Assembly (NCBI RefSeq): GCF_030161435.1
Contig: NZ_BSSV01000005.1
Span: 248,001 to 312,000 of the forward strand
Direction of reading: 5' to 3'
Source of the DNA: Thalassotalea loyana
Lineage (GTDB): Bacteria > Pseudomonadota > Gammaproteobacteria > Enterobacterales > Alteromonadaceae
Length of the DNA stretch: 64,000 nucleotides
The position numbers were made by a program, and so were the translations under genes. The notes below the pieces were generated by a model. That model was not told the origin of the DNA. It saw only the letters and a program-made list of their open reading frames with translations, and did no database searches. Positions 43,783 to 53,729 of this stretch are shown here, one piece after another (position 1 is the first letter of the stretch; each line of letters begins with the position of its first letter).

Positions 43783-44409
43783 TTAATAGAGTCGGACAAT
43801 TTTTTCAAAATCAGCTAGTAAGTCATCGCCTTTAACGATTGGTAACTTACCTAGTTCATGGTCCGGCTTAAATATCGCCGCAATTTGACCATCAGGATTT
43901 ATTAATACAACTGACGCACTGTGGTCTACGAGGTAATTTTCTACCGTGGTGTCGTCGTGTACCGAATACATTAAACCTAAGTTTCTCGAAAACGGGAATA
44001 AGACATCGTGTCCAGCCGTTAAGCCAAAGAACTCGTCATTAAAATAAGGAATATATTGAGACAAGCGCTCTTGGGTATCTCGGTTAGGATCGACACTAAC
44101 CATTAATACTTGCGTGTTATTTGCGACGGCTTTCAATTCATCGTAAACAAAGTTTAATTCTTGCAACGTAGTTGGACAGATATCTGGGCATGAGGTGTAG
44201 CCAAAGAACACCCAGGACCATTGGTTTTTAAGTTGGTCGTTAGCAAAGTTTTTTCCTTGATGGTCGGAAAATACAAATGGTTTAACATCCCGCGGTGCTT
44301 CGTAATACAGACTATGCTCAGGTTTAGCTAACATTAGCTTTTGATAGAGCAATACGCCAGCACATGCCGCAACAACAGCAATAATGAGCGGCAAAACAAC
44401 TTTATTCAT
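43783..44409 (-). CDS. SCO1/SenC copper chaperone for cytochrome oxidase
   Basis: One N-terminal membrane anchor (~5-24) precedes a thioredoxin fold with Cys74 and Cys78 in GYTSCPDICPTTL and the copper His in YLVDHSASVVLI. This is the SCO pattern that supplies copper to the CuA centre of subunit II. It is the last gene of the surf1-ctaA-ctaB-sco operon and lies 17 bases after ctaB. Confidence 0.93.
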   Translation of the reverse strand: MNKVVLPLIIAVVAACAGVLLYQKLMLAKPEHSLYYEAPRDVKPFVFSDHQGKNFANDQLKNQWSWVFFGYTSCPDICPTTLQELNFVYDELKAVANNTQVLMVSVDPNRDTQERLSQYIPYFNDEFFGLTAGHDVLFPFSRNLGLMYSVHDDTTVENYLVDHSASVVLINPDGQIAAIFKPDHELGKLPIVKGDDLLADFEKIVRLY

Positions 44410-44426
44410 ACAACTTCATTCCAGAG

Positions 44427-45341
44427 TTAGGTAACAGGTAATAAATAATGATCGACAAGTAACACGATAAATAACAGCATCAAGTGGATAATCGAGAACT
44501 TAAAGGTATCCATTGCTGTATTTTCATCGGCATTAAATTTTAACTTCCAAGCGTAGGCAAAGAAAATTAAATTTAAAATAACTGAGCCAACTAAATACAA
44601 CCAATTACTCATGCCAACTAAATAGGGAATTAAGCTTACAACGAATAATAAGACGGTGTAGAGCAAAATTTGAGTTTTGGTAAACGTTACGCCATGGGTT
44701 ACTGGTAGCATTGGAATATTGACCTTGGCGTAGTCGTCTTTACGATGAATAGCTAAAGCCCAAAAGTGCGGCGGTGTCCACGTAAATATCAATAGCACGA
44801 GTAACAAGGCATTTGGATGAATTTCATTCGTCATCGCGGTCCAACCTAACAGTGGTGGAATAGCGCCTGCCAATCCACCAATCGTAATATTTTGTGGCGT
44901 TGCGCGTTTTAAATACATGGTATAAATAAAGCTGTATCCCACTAACCCAGAAAGTGTTAACCAAGCGGTTAATGGGTTAACAAGCGCGTAGAGCATTACA
45001 AAGCCTAAAACTGCAATACTTGTTGCAAAAGCAATTGCATTAGTTTGCGTAATTTTTCCTTCCGGTAACGGACGTTTGTGTGTTCGCGCCATGATCGTAT
45101 CGATGCGTTCGTCAACAATATGGTTAATGGCTGCTGCGGCTGATGACAACAAGCCAATACCTAGCATGGAAGGAACCAACACCTGCCATGGAATAACGCC
45201 GGGTGTTGATAAGCACATACCGACTAACGCCGTCAGCACAAGTAACGCAACCACGCGTGGTTTTGTTAGCTCGTAATAATCTCGCCAAGTGGCTTTGCTT
45301 GGAGTACTGATTGGCATGCTTAAACTAGATGATTTAGACAT
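44427..45341 (-). CDS. ctaB: Protohaem IX farnesyltransferase (haem O synthase)
   Basis: CtaB/CyoE adds a farnesyl group to haem b. It has about nine membrane helices. The prenyl-diphosphate motif is [20 protein letters not shown], and [20 protein letters not shown] is the second conserved loop. Length 304 fits. It lies between ctaA and sco in the oxidase assembly operon, supplying haem O for CtaA. Confidence 0.96.
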   Translation of the reverse strand: MSKSSSLSMPISTPSKATWRDYYELTKPRVVALLVLTALVGMCLSTPGVIPWQVLVPSMLGIGLLSSAAAAINHIVDERIDTIMARTHKRPLPEGKITQTNAIAFATSIAVLGFVMLYALVNPLTAWLTLSGLVGYSFIYTMYLKRATPQNITIGGLAGAIPPLLGWTAMTNEIHPNALLLVLLIFTWTPPHFWALAIHRKDDYAKVNIPMLPVTHGVTFTKTQILLYTVLLFVVSLIPYLVGMSNWLYLVGSVILNLIFFAYAWKLKFNADENTAMDTFKFSIIHLMLLFIVLLVDHYLLPVT

Positions 45342-45350
45342 AATGACTCC

Positions 45351-46352
45351 TTAAATTTTCCGTTTGAGAGTGTAGGTAAGTTTGATCAACACCATCATCA
45401 AACAGGCAGCGATGATGTTATGGCTAACGGCAATGGCTAACGGTAAAGACATGACAATATTACTCACCCCAAGGGCGACTTGAAGTACCAGCACTAAGGT
45501 TAAGATGACAGTGGTTTGCTTAACGAGCTGACTTTGTGAACGCGTAAATATTTTTAATGCAAGCCACAGTAAGTAAACCGCTGTAACAATCGCGCCAATG
45601 CGGTGCATTGCATGAATAGTGACGCGCTCATAATGATCTAAATGCCCATATTCGTAGGTATCACGCTCAGGAGGAATAGGATCAAATGAGTTTTCAAAGG
45701 TGAGATTCTCAACCCAAGGTTGCTGACATATAGGTAACTCAGTACAAACTAAGGCGGCATAGTTTGATGATGTCCAACCGCCAAGTGCTATTTGCAACGT
45801 TAAGATTATGACGCCAATACCAGCAAACTTCGCATATTTTTTGACGGCAAAATCACCTTCTGGTACTCGATAATCAGAGAGCCGTAGATAGAGTAAAAAC
45901 AATAAACACAAGGTAGTAAAACCACCGAGTAAATGCCCCATGACAACAATAGGCATCAGCTTCATGGTGACCGTCCACATACCGAGGGCGGCTTGAAATA
46001 TCACCAAGGCGAGTAAAAACATGGGGAGAAACAGCGGTGTCCCTATATGTCGGTTACGATATGAAATCACGGCGATAGCTAAAATAAATAAGCCTAAGGC
46101 ACCAGCAAAATAGCGATGAATCATTTCATTCCATGCTTTTTGTACTTCAACTGGACGCTCAGGAAATGCTTGCTCTGCTTTGGCAATTTGCTCAGCTGTT
46201 TGTGGCACATCAATCAAACCATAACAGCCAGGCCAATCAGGACAGCCCAAACCTGCATGTGTTAATCGCGTGTAGGCACCAAGAGTTACGACAACGATAG
46301 CTAAGATAATAGAAACGAGTACTAAATTACGTAAATTTTTCATCTTAACCAA
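45351..46352 (-). CDS. ctaA: Haem A synthase (CtaA/COX15)
   Basis: CtaA oxidises haem O to haem A. GAYTRLTHAGLGCPDWPGCYG in the first loop, two histidine-bearing helices (IHRYFAGALGLFILA, VMGHLLGGFTTLCLL) and the second-half pair (IHAMHRIGAIVTAVYLL, ISHN-like VSHNIIAACLMM) give the full COX15 pattern. Length 333 fits. Its start overlaps the small upstream gene by 8 bases. Confidence 0.95.
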   Translation of the reverse strand: MVKMKNLRNLVLVSIILAIVVVTLGAYTRLTHAGLGCPDWPGCYGLIDVPQTAEQIAKAEQAFPERPVEVQKAWNEMIHRYFAGALGLFILAIAVISYRNRHIGTPLFLPMFLLALVIFQAALGMWTVTMKLMPIVVMGHLLGGFTTLCLLFLLYLRLSDYRVPEGDFAVKKYAKFAGIGVIILTLQIALGGWTSSNYAALVCTELPICQQPWVENLTFENSFDPIPPERDTYEYGHLDHYERVTIHAMHRIGAIVTAVYLLWLALKIFTRSQSQLVKQTTVILTLVLVLQVALGVSNIVMSLPLAIAVSHNIIAACLMMVLIKLTYTLKRKI

Positions 46353-46908
46353 TCCTTGAATACTTCAATAATTTCTTAAAGTCGGCAACGACAGCTTTAC
46401 CAAACGCCGGAATTGCTTCTGTTTTTTCAGGAATAACGTGGCTAACGACGATATTGCCTAGAGGGTCCACGATATAAATTCGGTTTTGTTCTAATTGTTG
46501 CTTCGTTCGTTCTTTTAACTCGGTAAATTGCCAGTCTTGTTGGCGGACTAGCTCTAGCGATTTCGGGGCGATAGCTTGTTGAAATAAGCCAACTGGCGTG
46601 ACACGAGGCATTTCTTTGCCCAGTGCTATGTATGTGTTATTTACACCACTTAGTAGCTCGTCACAGTTGCTATAACAGTTTTGCGGCATGACAAATAACA
46701 TGAGCCACTGCTTACCTTGCTTTTCGGGAAGTGTGATACCGGTATTCTCGAGCGTTAATTCACCCGCGACAAGCTCTCCTTGGTTAGTGACACCATAGTT
46801 AAACCATTGTTGCTCTAACGCGAGTTTGGCGAGCACAACTGGTAAGATGAATGCTACTAACAAAAGCAGAAAACTGCGTCGATTCTTTTTAGTTTCAGGA
46901 CTTTTCAT
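46345..46908 (-). CDS. Membrane-anchored protein of the oxidase-assembly operon
   Basis: A basic N-terminus (SPETKKNRRSF) and one membrane segment precede a ~150-residue extracytoplasmic domain. It has a thioredoxin-like look: WLMLFVMPQNCYSNCDELLSG carries two Cys five apart, and IYIVDPLGNIVVSHVIP follows. It lies between surf1 and ctaA, as in many gammaproteobacteria, and may be a SCO-like assembly helper. The ATG at 46908 has AAGG upstream and sits just after the surf1 stop; an upstream start at 46947 would overlap surf1. Confidence 0.72.
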   Translation of the reverse strand: MKSPETKKNRRSFLLLLVAFILPVVLAKLALEQQWFNYGVTNQGELVAGELTLENTGITLPEKQGKQWLMLFVMPQNCYSNCDELLSGVNNTYIALGKEMPRVTPVGLFQQAIAPKSLELVRQQDWQFTELKERTKQQLEQNRIYIVDPLGNIVVSHVIPEKTEAIPAFGKAVVADFKKLLKYSRIG

Positions 46909-46912
46909 ACTG

Positions 46913-47638
46913 CTACGCCTTGTTGTTTTTATATTTTCTGGCGGCAAAACCCATAAGGGTTAACCAAGCAACTGCTAACGAAAACCATTGAAACGCGTAA
47001 CCGCGATGCTTTTCGGGTGGCATGACGATAGGTTGCCAATTTTTTTTATATCCTATGTCTTCATTTTTATCTAAGTAAAAGACAAAGGGCAATAGCTGTT
47101 CATTAATTAAACGAGAAATTTTTTCTAATTCGATTTGTTGGATTAGAACGTGACCATTATTTTCCTTAAGTTCCATCGACTTAAGTGTTATACCAGGTTC
47201 TACAATTCGTAACGTTCCTTTGATTGAATATTCGCCAGCAATAGCTAATACGTTTGGCATGGTTTGCCGACTTCGGTCACCGGGAATCCAGCCCAGATTT
47301 ACCAGTACATGTTGGTTATTGACGTTAAATACTTGCAATGCTCTAAAGCCAAATTGACCATCACTGACTTGATTGTCTAACAAGAACACAGGGTGTTTGG
47401 TAAACCTTCCCTTGTCGAAAACTAATAAGTCATTTGCTATCTGCGGTGTTTGCTCAAATATCTTATTGGCTTCGCTCAATGATACGCCACCTTGCTGTTG
47501 CCAAATCGCCATTTGCTCGATTCGTACTTCTTTTTCTTGGGCACGATTGAGTTGCCACATACCTAACTTGATTAATGCTGAAAAAACGAGCAAGGTAAAT
47601 AGCGACAACAAGATAAATTGATAGGAAATTTTTCCCAT
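46913..47638 (-). CDS. SURF1-family cytochrome oxidase assembly protein
   Basis: Two membrane segments (~6-25 and near the C-terminus) flank a periplasmic domain. LGMWQLNRAQEKEVRIEQM, QFGFRALQVFNVNNQHVLVNLGWIPGDRSR and HRGYAFQWFSLAVAWLTLMG are the SURF1 hallmarks. SURF1 helps insert haem A into subunit I. I chose the ATG at 47638; a TTG five codons upstream is an alternative, and neither has a strong ribosome site. First gene of the assembly operon. Confidence 0.92.
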   Translation of the reverse strand: MGKISYQFILLSLFTLLVFSALIKLGMWQLNRAQEKEVRIEQMAIWQQQGGVSLSEANKIFEQTPQIANDLLVFDKGRFTKHPVFLLDNQVSDGQFGFRALQVFNVNNQHVLVNLGWIPGDRSRQTMPNVLAIAGEYSIKGTLRIVEPGITLKSMELKENNGHVLIQQIELEKISRLINEQLLPFVFYLDKNEDIGYKKNWQPIVMPPEKHRGYAFQWFSLAVAWLTLMGFAARKYKNNKA

Positions 47639-47691
47639 ATTAATTAACCGCAACTTGCGCGTGAAAAAACAAAAAAGGTGGAAAAAAACGC

Positions 47692-47907
47692 ATGCTGATA
47701 CTCTTTAAAATACTACTTGTAGGCGCTCTATTTTTTATGGTGTACAACCTGTTTAAAGCGCTGTTGATTATGAATCGAAACGATCCAAATCAGCCTCCTA
47801 TGTCCAAGTTTATTGGCCGACGGGTGGCCACTTCCGCCGTTATTGTGATTGTTTTACTCGTCTTAATTGCAACCGGCGTAATTACGCCAAATCAACGTCC
47901 TTTCTAA
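47692..47907 (+). CDS. DUF2909-type small membrane protein
   Basis: This 71-residue protein has two membrane segments (~4-26 and ~48-64) and ends in TPNQRPF. It matches the small DUF2909-like proteins found beside oxidase genes in marine gammaproteobacteria. AAGGTGG lies before the ATG. It is transcribed opposite to the oxidase genes on both sides. Function unknown. Confidence 0.8.
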   Translation: MLILFKILLVGALFFMVYNLFKALLIMNRNDPNQPPMSKFIGRRVATSAVIVIVLLVLIATGVITPNQRPF

Positions 47908-47923
47908 TGATTTACCAATAAAA

Positions 47924-47949
47924 AAGGTGGCGATAGAAATCGCCACCTT
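47924..47949 (-). terminator. Terminator of the ctaCDGE operon
   Basis: AAGGTGGCGAT (47924-47934) and ATCGCCACCTT (47939-47949) form an 11-bp stem; read on the minus strand it is followed by six T. The plus strand has no T run after the stem, so it ends the minus-strand oxidase operon. Confidence 0.88.
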
Positions 47950-47961
47950 AAGATAGTGTTA

Positions 47962-48846
47962 CTAAATAACGTAAACGAATACGAATAAAAATACCCAAAC
48001 TACGTCAACAAAATGCCAGTACCAACTTGCGGCTTTAAACGCAAAGTGGTTTTCTGGCGTAAAGTGTCCTTTGTATATTCTCACCATCATAACAATAAGC
48101 ATGATGGTACCGAGCGTTACGTGCATGCCGTGAAAGCCGGTCAGCATGAAGAAAGTATTACCGTAGATACCGCTATCTAAATACAACTTCATATCATCAG
48201 AATAAGCATGTTGATATTCCATCACTTGAAGGTATAGGAATACCACACCTAAAATCACGGTTGCCCACATCCACATTTTTAACTGACTACGTTTATTTTG
48301 CTCAAGCGCTACATGCGCAAAGTGAGCCGTAACAGATGACGTTAATAGTAAAATGGTGTTAATTAACGGAAGGCCATACCAGCCCATTTGCGTGGTCGTG
48401 GTGCCATCTGGTGTTTTCAATAGCGGCCACGTTGCTTGGAATTCAGGCCAGAGCACTTCCCACGTCATTGCATTGTTTGATTCGCCACCTAACCAAGGCA
48501 CAGAGAACATACGTGCGTAGAATAAGGCGCCGAAAAACGCGGCAAAGAACATGACTTCTGAAAAAATAAACCAACTCATACCTTGTTGAAACGAGTTGTC
48601 CATTTGATGTGAGTATTTGCCTGACATTGATTCGTTAATTACGTTACTAAACCAACCCCAAACCATGTAGATAACCATGGCAATACCAGCCAGTAGCACA
48701 TAGCCACCCCAGCTAGCTTCGCCCGTTTTGAGCACCGATACATATTTTCCTGCACCGATGGCAATTAAAAATAGTGCAACGGCGCCAATAATTGGCCAGT
48801 GGCTTTGGGCCGGCACGTAATAGCTTTCATATTCTTTTGAACTCAT
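47962..48846 (-). CDS. ctaE: Cytochrome c oxidase subunit III
   Basis: Seven membrane segments are predicted, with FSEVMFFAAFFGALFYARM, NTILLLTSSVTAHFAH and GFHGMHVTLGTIMLIV followed by the C-terminal SWYWHFVDVVWVFLFVFVYV. These are subunit III hallmarks. Length 294 is typical of the aa3 family. It is the last gene of the ctaC-ctaD-ctaG-ctaE operon and is followed by the terminator. Confidence 0.97.
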   Translation of the reverse strand: MSSKEYESYYVPAQSHWPIIGAVALFLIAIGAGKYVSVLKTGEASWGGYVLLAGIAMVIYMVWGWFSNVINESMSGKYSHQMDNSFQQGMSWFIFSEVMFFAAFFGALFYARMFSVPWLGGESNNAMTWEVLWPEFQATWPLLKTPDGTTTTQMGWYGLPLINTILLLTSSVTAHFAHVALEQNKRSQLKMWMWATVILGVVFLYLQVMEYQHAYSDDMKLYLDSGIYGNTFFMLTGFHGMHVTLGTIMLIVMMVRIYKGHFTPENHFAFKAASWYWHFVDVVWVFLFVFVYVI

Positions 48847-48870
48847 TGCTATTCTCCTTTAACGCATCCG

Positions 48871-49413
48871 TTATGAATCTACGCTGGCGGTTATGTCGTA
48901 CAAGGTGTAAGACAACGTGAGCTCGCTCACATCATCAGGCAGTTCAGGATCAACATAGAACTGCAAGGCCATTTCGACTTCTTCTTGTGCTTTTAATGGC
49001 TGATGATTGAAGCAAAAGCATTCTATTTTTTGGAAATAGACTGCTGCTACACCAGGTGACACCGATGGCACGGCTTGGCCAATAATGTCACGAACAGATT
49101 CATTTTTTGCGTAAAACTTTACTAATTTCATTTCGCCTGGATGAACGGAAATTTCATTGGTCATTGGCTCGAACTGCCATGGAATACCTTTTGCGGTTCG
49201 ACTAATGAATTGTACTTTGACGGTGCGGGATGTATCGACACCATCTACAAGTACTGAAGCAGCTTCGTTGCTAGTTTTCCCGTTCAATCCGGTGATTTCA
49301 CAAAACACGTCATACAAGGGCACTAACGCAAAACCAAATCCAAACATCGCAAAGACCACTAGCACGAGTTTCTTCACGGTTTTCTGAATGTTTTGCTCTT
49401 TAGTTGTTGTCAT
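48871..49413 (-). CDS. ctaG: Cytochrome c oxidase assembly protein CtaG/Cox11
   Basis: Cox11 delivers copper to CuB of subunit I. One N-terminal membrane segment with FGFALVPLYDVFCEITGLNGKT precedes the copper-binding domain with IECFCFNHQPL. The frame extends to 49482, but the ATG at 49413 has GAGGAG at 6 bases and begins at the family consensus. It lies between ctaD and ctaE. Confidence 0.95.
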   Translation of the reverse strand: MTTTKEQNIQKTVKKLVLVVFAMFGFGFALVPLYDVFCEITGLNGKTSNEAASVLVDGVDTSRTVKVQFISRTAKGIPWQFEPMTNEISVHPGEMKLVKFYAKNESVRDIIGQAVPSVSPGVAAVYFQKIECFCFNHQPLKAQEEVEMALQFYVDPELPDDVSELTLSYTLYDITASVDS

Positions 49414-49496
49414 AACATGCTCCTCAATACCTTTTAACGTTTGACGTTTAATTGGTGCGATATTGGCTATAACGTGAGCCAATATCGCAACCTCAA

Positions 49497-51095
49497 CTAG
49501 TCAATCTTTGGCGGCTTTTCGAAGGTGTGATATGGCGCAGGACTTGGTACAGTCCACTCCAACCCTTCAGCGCCATCCCAAGGCTTAGCCGGTGCTTTTT
49601 CACCGCCTTTAATACACTTGATGACCACCCACAGGAATATCAATTGTGATAAACCAAAGGCAAAGCCACCAATACTCACCCACTTATTAAAGTCGGCGAA
49701 CTGTAGGGCGTAATCAGGAATACGACGAGGCATACCTGCTAGTCCTAAGAAGTGCATTGGGAAGAACAACACGTTCACTGAGATTAACGAACACCAAAAG
49801 TGTGCTTTGGCCAGCGTTTCATCAAACATGAAGCCGGTCCATTTAGGTAGCCAGTAATATGCGCCCGCATAGATTGAGAATAGGGCACCTGTTACAAGTA
49901 CGTAATGGAAGTGAGCTACAACGAAGTAGGTGTCATGGTATTGGAAATCAACCGGTGTTAAGGCCAACATCAAGCCAGAGAAACCACCAATGGTAAACAA
50001 AATAACAAAGGCGATTGAAAATAGCATAGGGACTTCAAATGTAATTGCACCACGCCACATTGTTGCTACCCAGTTGAAGACTTTCACCCCGGTAGGTACC
50101 GCAATTAACATGGTACAGTACATAAAGAACAACTCACCGAATAATGGCATACCGGTAGTAAACATGTGGTGAGCCCATACGATAAAAGACAAGAACGCGA
50201 TAGACGCGGTTGCATATACCATAGAGCTGTAACCAAACAACGGCTTACGAGAGAATGCTGGGATGGTTGTTGAGACAATACCAAATGCCGGTAAAATCAT
50301 GATGTAAACTTCAGGGTGACCGAAGAACCAGAAAATATGCTGGAACAATACAGGGTCACCACCACCAGCGGCATCAAAAAAGCTCGTACCAAAATAGGTA
50401 TCCGTTAATACCATCGTCACCGTACCGGCAAGTACTGGCATTACTGCAATGAGTAGGTAAGCCGTGATGAAGAATGTCCAAACAAATAATGGCATTTTCA
50501 TGTATGTCATACCAGGCGCACGCATATTCATAATGGTGACGACGATGTTGATCGCACCCATGATTGATGAAATACCCATAATATGAACGGCAAATACAAA
50601 GAATGCAGTACTACCGTTACTGTACGTTGTCGATAGAGGTGCATAGAACGTCCAACCAAAGTTGGGGGCTCCACCTTCCATAAAGAAAGATGCCAATAAG
50701 ATGCTAAAGGCAAATGGTAGAATCCAAAAACTCCAGTTATTTAGTCGCGGTAATGCCATATCTGGCGCACCGACCATCATTGGTATCATCCAGTTTGCAA
50801 GGCCAGTGAAGGCCGGCATAATGGCACCAAATACCATGATCAAACCATGAACTGTGGTCATTTGGTTGAAAAAGTCAGGGTCAACAATTTGTAGACCTGG
50901 TTGGAATAACTCGGCGCGAATAACCATCGCCATTGCGCCACCGGTTAAAAACATAATGAATGAGAACCAAAGATACATTGAACCAATGTCTTTGTGGTTG
51001 GTGGTAAATAACCAACGCTTAAGTCCCGTCATTTTGTGATCGTGATGTTCGCCGTCGTGATTGTCGTGCGAATCATGAATTGCTTCTGTTGTCAT
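49497..51095 (-). CDS. ctaD: Cytochrome c oxidase subunit I
   Basis: This is the catalytic haem a/haem a3-CuB subunit. The haem a His is in TTVHGLIMVFGAIMP, the CuB His-Tyr pair in FWFFGHPEVYIMILP, the CuB His-His pair in WAHHMFTTGMP, and the last haem ligands in YFVVAHFHYVLV. Twelve membrane helices and the 532-residue length fit A-type oxidases. A His/Asp-rich N-terminus (HDSHDNHDGEHHDHK) is unusual and could bind metal. It follows ctaC after 12 bases. Confidence 0.98.
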   Translation of the reverse strand: MTTEAIHDSHDNHDGEHHDHKMTGLKRWLFTTNHKDIGSMYLWFSFIMFLTGGAMAMVIRAELFQPGLQIVDPDFFNQMTTVHGLIMVFGAIMPAFTGLANWMIPMMVGAPDMALPRLNNWSFWILPFAFSILLASFFMEGGAPNFGWTFYAPLSTTYSNGSTAFFVFAVHIMGISSIMGAINIVVTIMNMRAPGMTYMKMPLFVWTFFITAYLLIAVMPVLAGTVTMVLTDTYFGTSFFDAAGGGDPVLFQHIFWFFGHPEVYIMILPAFGIVSTTIPAFSRKPLFGYSSMVYATASIAFLSFIVWAHHMFTTGMPLFGELFFMYCTMLIAVPTGVKVFNWVATMWRGAITFEVPMLFSIAFVILFTIGGFSGLMLALTPVDFQYHDTYFVVAHFHYVLVTGALFSIYAGAYYWLPKWTGFMFDETLAKAHFWCSLISVNVLFFPMHFLGLAGMPRRIPDYALQFADFNKWVSIGGFAFGLSQLIFLWVVIKCIKGGEKAPAKPWDGAEGLEWTVPSPAPYHTFEKPPKID

Positions 51096-51107
51096 TATTC
51101 GTACTCC

Positions 51108-52661
51108 TTATTTGCCACTAACAGCATCAACATCTGCTGGTTGTACAAGATCGCCACTGTCATTGCCCCATGCATTGCGCTCATAGGTAACAACTGCTGC
51201 AATTTGTGTTTTCGTTAACACGCCTAAGAAACCTTGCATCGCAGGGTTTTTCGCACTGCCTTTTACAACCATCTCAATATGTGCGTTAACGTCACCGGTG
51301 ATATATGGACTTTTAATTAATGATGGGAATGCTGGCGGCATACCTGCTCCACCGGCTTGGTGACAAGCGATACAAGACTTGTTGTACACTTCTTCGCCCA
51401 TAGCCATCATTTCATCCATGGTATATTGCTTGGATAAATCTTCAGCTGGTGCAGCTTGCTCTTCAACTTTTGCTACTGCATCGCTAACGGCTTCTGATGC
51501 ATCGCCTGCTGCGCTGGCGCCTCCAAGTCCTTTAAGCGCTGCAACATCGGCTGCTTGAACGGCATCACCTGTGTTGTTGCCCCAAGCATTACGTTCATAA
51601 GTTACAACTGCTGCAATTTCTTTAGCACTTAACTGTTTGCCGTAGCCTTGCATACCTGTGCCAGCAATACCATTAACGACAATATCAATGTGGATATCAG
51701 CCGCGCCGGTGGTTGCTACTGCGCTGCCTTTTAGCGCTGGGAATGCCGGTGGTAAACCTTCACCATTTGGTTGGTGACATGCTGCACAATGGGCTGTATA
51801 GGTTGTTTCACCTAGACTCATTAATTCATCCATTGAAAGCGAAGCACTTAATGAGGCCTGCTCTGCAGCTTTACGCTCTGCAATGAGGGCTTTTTGATCT
51901 TCAAGCCATTGTGCGTAGTCTGCTTCAGTTTTTACTTCAACAACGACTGGCATGTAGCCATGATCTTTACCACATAATTCAGCACATTGGCCTCTGTAGA
52001 TGCCAGGTTCATCAACTTTGGTCCAAGCCTCATTGATAAAGCCCGGGTTTGCATCTTGTTTGACGGCAAAAGCAGGAACCCACCAAGAATGAATTACATC
52101 GTCAGACGTTATTAGAAATCTGACTTTTTTGTTTACGGGTATAACGAGATGATTATCAACTTCAAGTAAGTAGTTTTCACTTTTTGGTGCACTACCCACA
52201 CGATTGTCAAATTGTTCTCGTGGAGTGGTTAACACGGAGAAAAATTCGATGTCTTGATCGAAGTATTTATAGTGCCATTTCCACTGTGAACCTGTCACTT
52301 GAATGGTGATATCTGAATTGGAATTATCTTCCATTTTTATCAAGGTTGAGGTGGCAGGAATAGCCATGGCAACAAGGATGACGATTGGAATTGCCGTCCA
52401 AAGAATTTCAATTTTGGTACTTTCGTGAAATGTTGCTGGCTTTACGCCTTTTGATTTGCGATGAAAAAACATCGACCAAAACATAGCACCAAATACTATG
52501 ATACCTATCACCGTACATATGTATAAAGCATACATATGTAGGTCATACACTTCTTGACTGACAGCTGTTACACCTTTTGGTAGGTTGTAATCACTGTCCG
52601 CCCAAGCTGAACTGGAAAGTAGACTTCCCAACAACAGCCAACCCAGGTTACGTCTTTCCAC
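51108..52661 (-). CDS. ctaC: Cytochrome c oxidase subunit II with two fused cytochrome c domains
   Basis: Signal peptide to ~21, two membrane helices, then the CuA domain with His191, Cys226, Glu228, Cys230 and His234 (GQCAELCGKDHGYM). Two cytochrome c domains follow: CAACH at 292-296 and CIACH at 430-434. Both end with a near-identical VVTYERNAWGN stretch, which points to tandem duplication, joined by an Ala-rich linker (~380-408). At 517 residues it is about twice the plain subunit II. The start is a GTG with a very strong GGGAGGG site 7 bases upstream. First gene of the operon. Confidence 0.96.
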   Translation of the reverse strand: MERRNLGWLLLGSLLSSSAWADSDYNLPKGVTAVSQEVYDLHMYALYICTVIGIIVFGAMFWSMFFHRKSKGVKPATFHESTKIEILWTAIPIVILVAMAIPATSTLIKMEDNSNSDITIQVTGSQWKWHYKYFDQDIEFFSVLTTPREQFDNRVGSAPKSENYLLEVDNHLVIPVNKKVRFLITSDDVIHSWWVPAFAVKQDANPGFINEAWTKVDEPGIYRGQCAELCGKDHGYMPVVVEVKTEADYAQWLEDQKALIAERKAAEQASLSASLSMDELMSLGETTYTAHCAACHQPNGEGLPPAFPALKGSAVATTGAADIHIDIVVNGIAGTGMQGYGKQLSAKEIAAVVTYERNAWGNNTGDAVQAADVAALKGLGGASAAGDASEAVSDAVAKVEEQAAPAEDLSKQYTMDEMMAMGEEVYNKSCIACHQAGGAGMPPAFPSLIKSPYITGDVNAHIEMVVKGSAKNPAMQGFLGVLTKTQIAAVVTYERNAWGNDSGDLVQPADVDAVSGK

Positions 52662-53055
52662 TCGACATCCCTCCCTCTTTTTTAAAGCAAAAAACAGCCC
52701 TCAGTTAGTAGCGTAAAACACAGATCACTGTTGCTAAGTTCTGCTTATTTATTATTTTTTATGGGTGACGCAAGAGAATTGTTAGCGCAATTGCGTCGGT
52801 TTTATTGTTGTAATAATGATTATTTTTTGGGTGTTTTCTAGTCTAGAATTACTCAAATTTTAACCAAGGTCTAGCGTTTTCTTTCGAAATCTTTAAAAAA
52901 AATCTAACAATATCAGCTGAGTAACTACTCTAATAGCATGTTTTGGTGCTGTATGAAAATTAACCGCTATTTGACGGGGGCTAGAGAATATCAAGCTCTT
53001 TAATTTTCGTTGAGTGAGCAAGAACTTGATTGTGGTTGGCATTAAATTAAACGTA
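52662..53055. other. Intergenic region between lexA terminator and ctaC
   Basis: This AT-rich gap must hold the ctaC operon promoter. Apart from the strong ribosome site next to ctaC I see no clear -35/-10 pair, no RNA gene and no convincing reading frame; a 26-codon frame at 52761 has no ribosome site. Confidence 0.5.
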
Positions 53056-53056
53056 C

Positions 53057-53083
53057 AAAAAAGCCAACTCAGTGGTTGGCTTT
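53057..53083 (-). terminator. Terminator of lexA
   Basis: AAAGCCAAC (53060-53068) and GTTGGCTTT (53075-53083) form the stem; read on the minus strand it is followed by six T. Confidence 0.85.
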
Positions 53084-53108
53084 GTAGATAAATCAGCTGA
53101 GTGCTTAT

Positions 53109-53723
53109 TTACATCCAATCAGCATTTCGGACAACGCCTACTGCAAGACCTTCAATGTTAAACGCTTGCTGAGCTAAGTCGACTTTGATTGGTGCAAACT
53201 CTTCATTTTCTGCGTGAAGGTATACAATATTGCCTTCGCGCTTAAAGCGCTTAACGGTGACATCGTCTTCTACACGAGCAACAACAACCTGGCCATTTTT
53301 TACGTCTTGCGTAGTGTGTACAGCAAGTAAATCACCATCGAGAATGCCAATGTCCTTCATACTTTCGCCATTTACACGAAGTAAGTAGTCTGCATTGGGG
53401 TGAAATAAGCTACCATCAATCTTATAGGTATCTTCAACATGCTCTTGTGCCAAAATTGGCTCGCCAGCAGCTACTTGGCCAATTAATGGTAATCCTTCTT
53501 CTTCAATGAACTCATCCGCAAGTCGGATACCGCGAGACGTACCTGGTAACATTTCGATGTAGCCTTTCTTCGCTAATGCTTTCAAGTGTTCTTCTGCTGC
53601 ATTAGCTGAACGAAAACCAAAATGCTCCGCAATTTCGGCGCGCGTTGGTGGCATACCTGTGGCGTTTATTGTGTCTTTGATCAAATCAAAGATTTCACTT
53701 TGTCGTTTTGTTAACTCGCGCAT
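53109..53723 (-). CDS. lexA: SOS-response repressor LexA
   Basis: LexA represses DNA-damage genes and self-cleaves when RecA is active. The N-terminal winged helix starts [19 protein letters not shown] and has [26 protein letters not shown] for DNA recognition. The cleavage site is Ala86-Gly87 (QVAAGEPI), and the catalytic dyad is Ser121 (NGESMKDIG) and Lys158 (VTVKRF). Length 204 fits E. coli LexA (202). An SOS box lies 7 bases upstream of the ATG, so it is autoregulated. Confidence 0.98.
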   Translation of the reverse strand: MRELTKRQSEIFDLIKDTINATGMPPTRAEIAEHFGFRSANAAEEHLKALAKKGYIEMLPGTSRGIRLADEFIEEEGLPLIGQVAAGEPILAQEHVEDTYKIDGSLFHPNADYLLRVNGESMKDIGILDGDLLAVHTTQDVKNGQVVVARVEDDVTVKRFKREGNIVYLHAENEEFAPIKVDLAQQAFNIEGLAVGVVRNADWM

Positions 53724-53729
53724 ATTAAC

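Noticed and set aside
52761-52841. A 26-codon plus-strand frame between ctaC and lexA
   Set aside because: No ribosome site and no recognisable sequence; expected by chance in AT-rich DNA.
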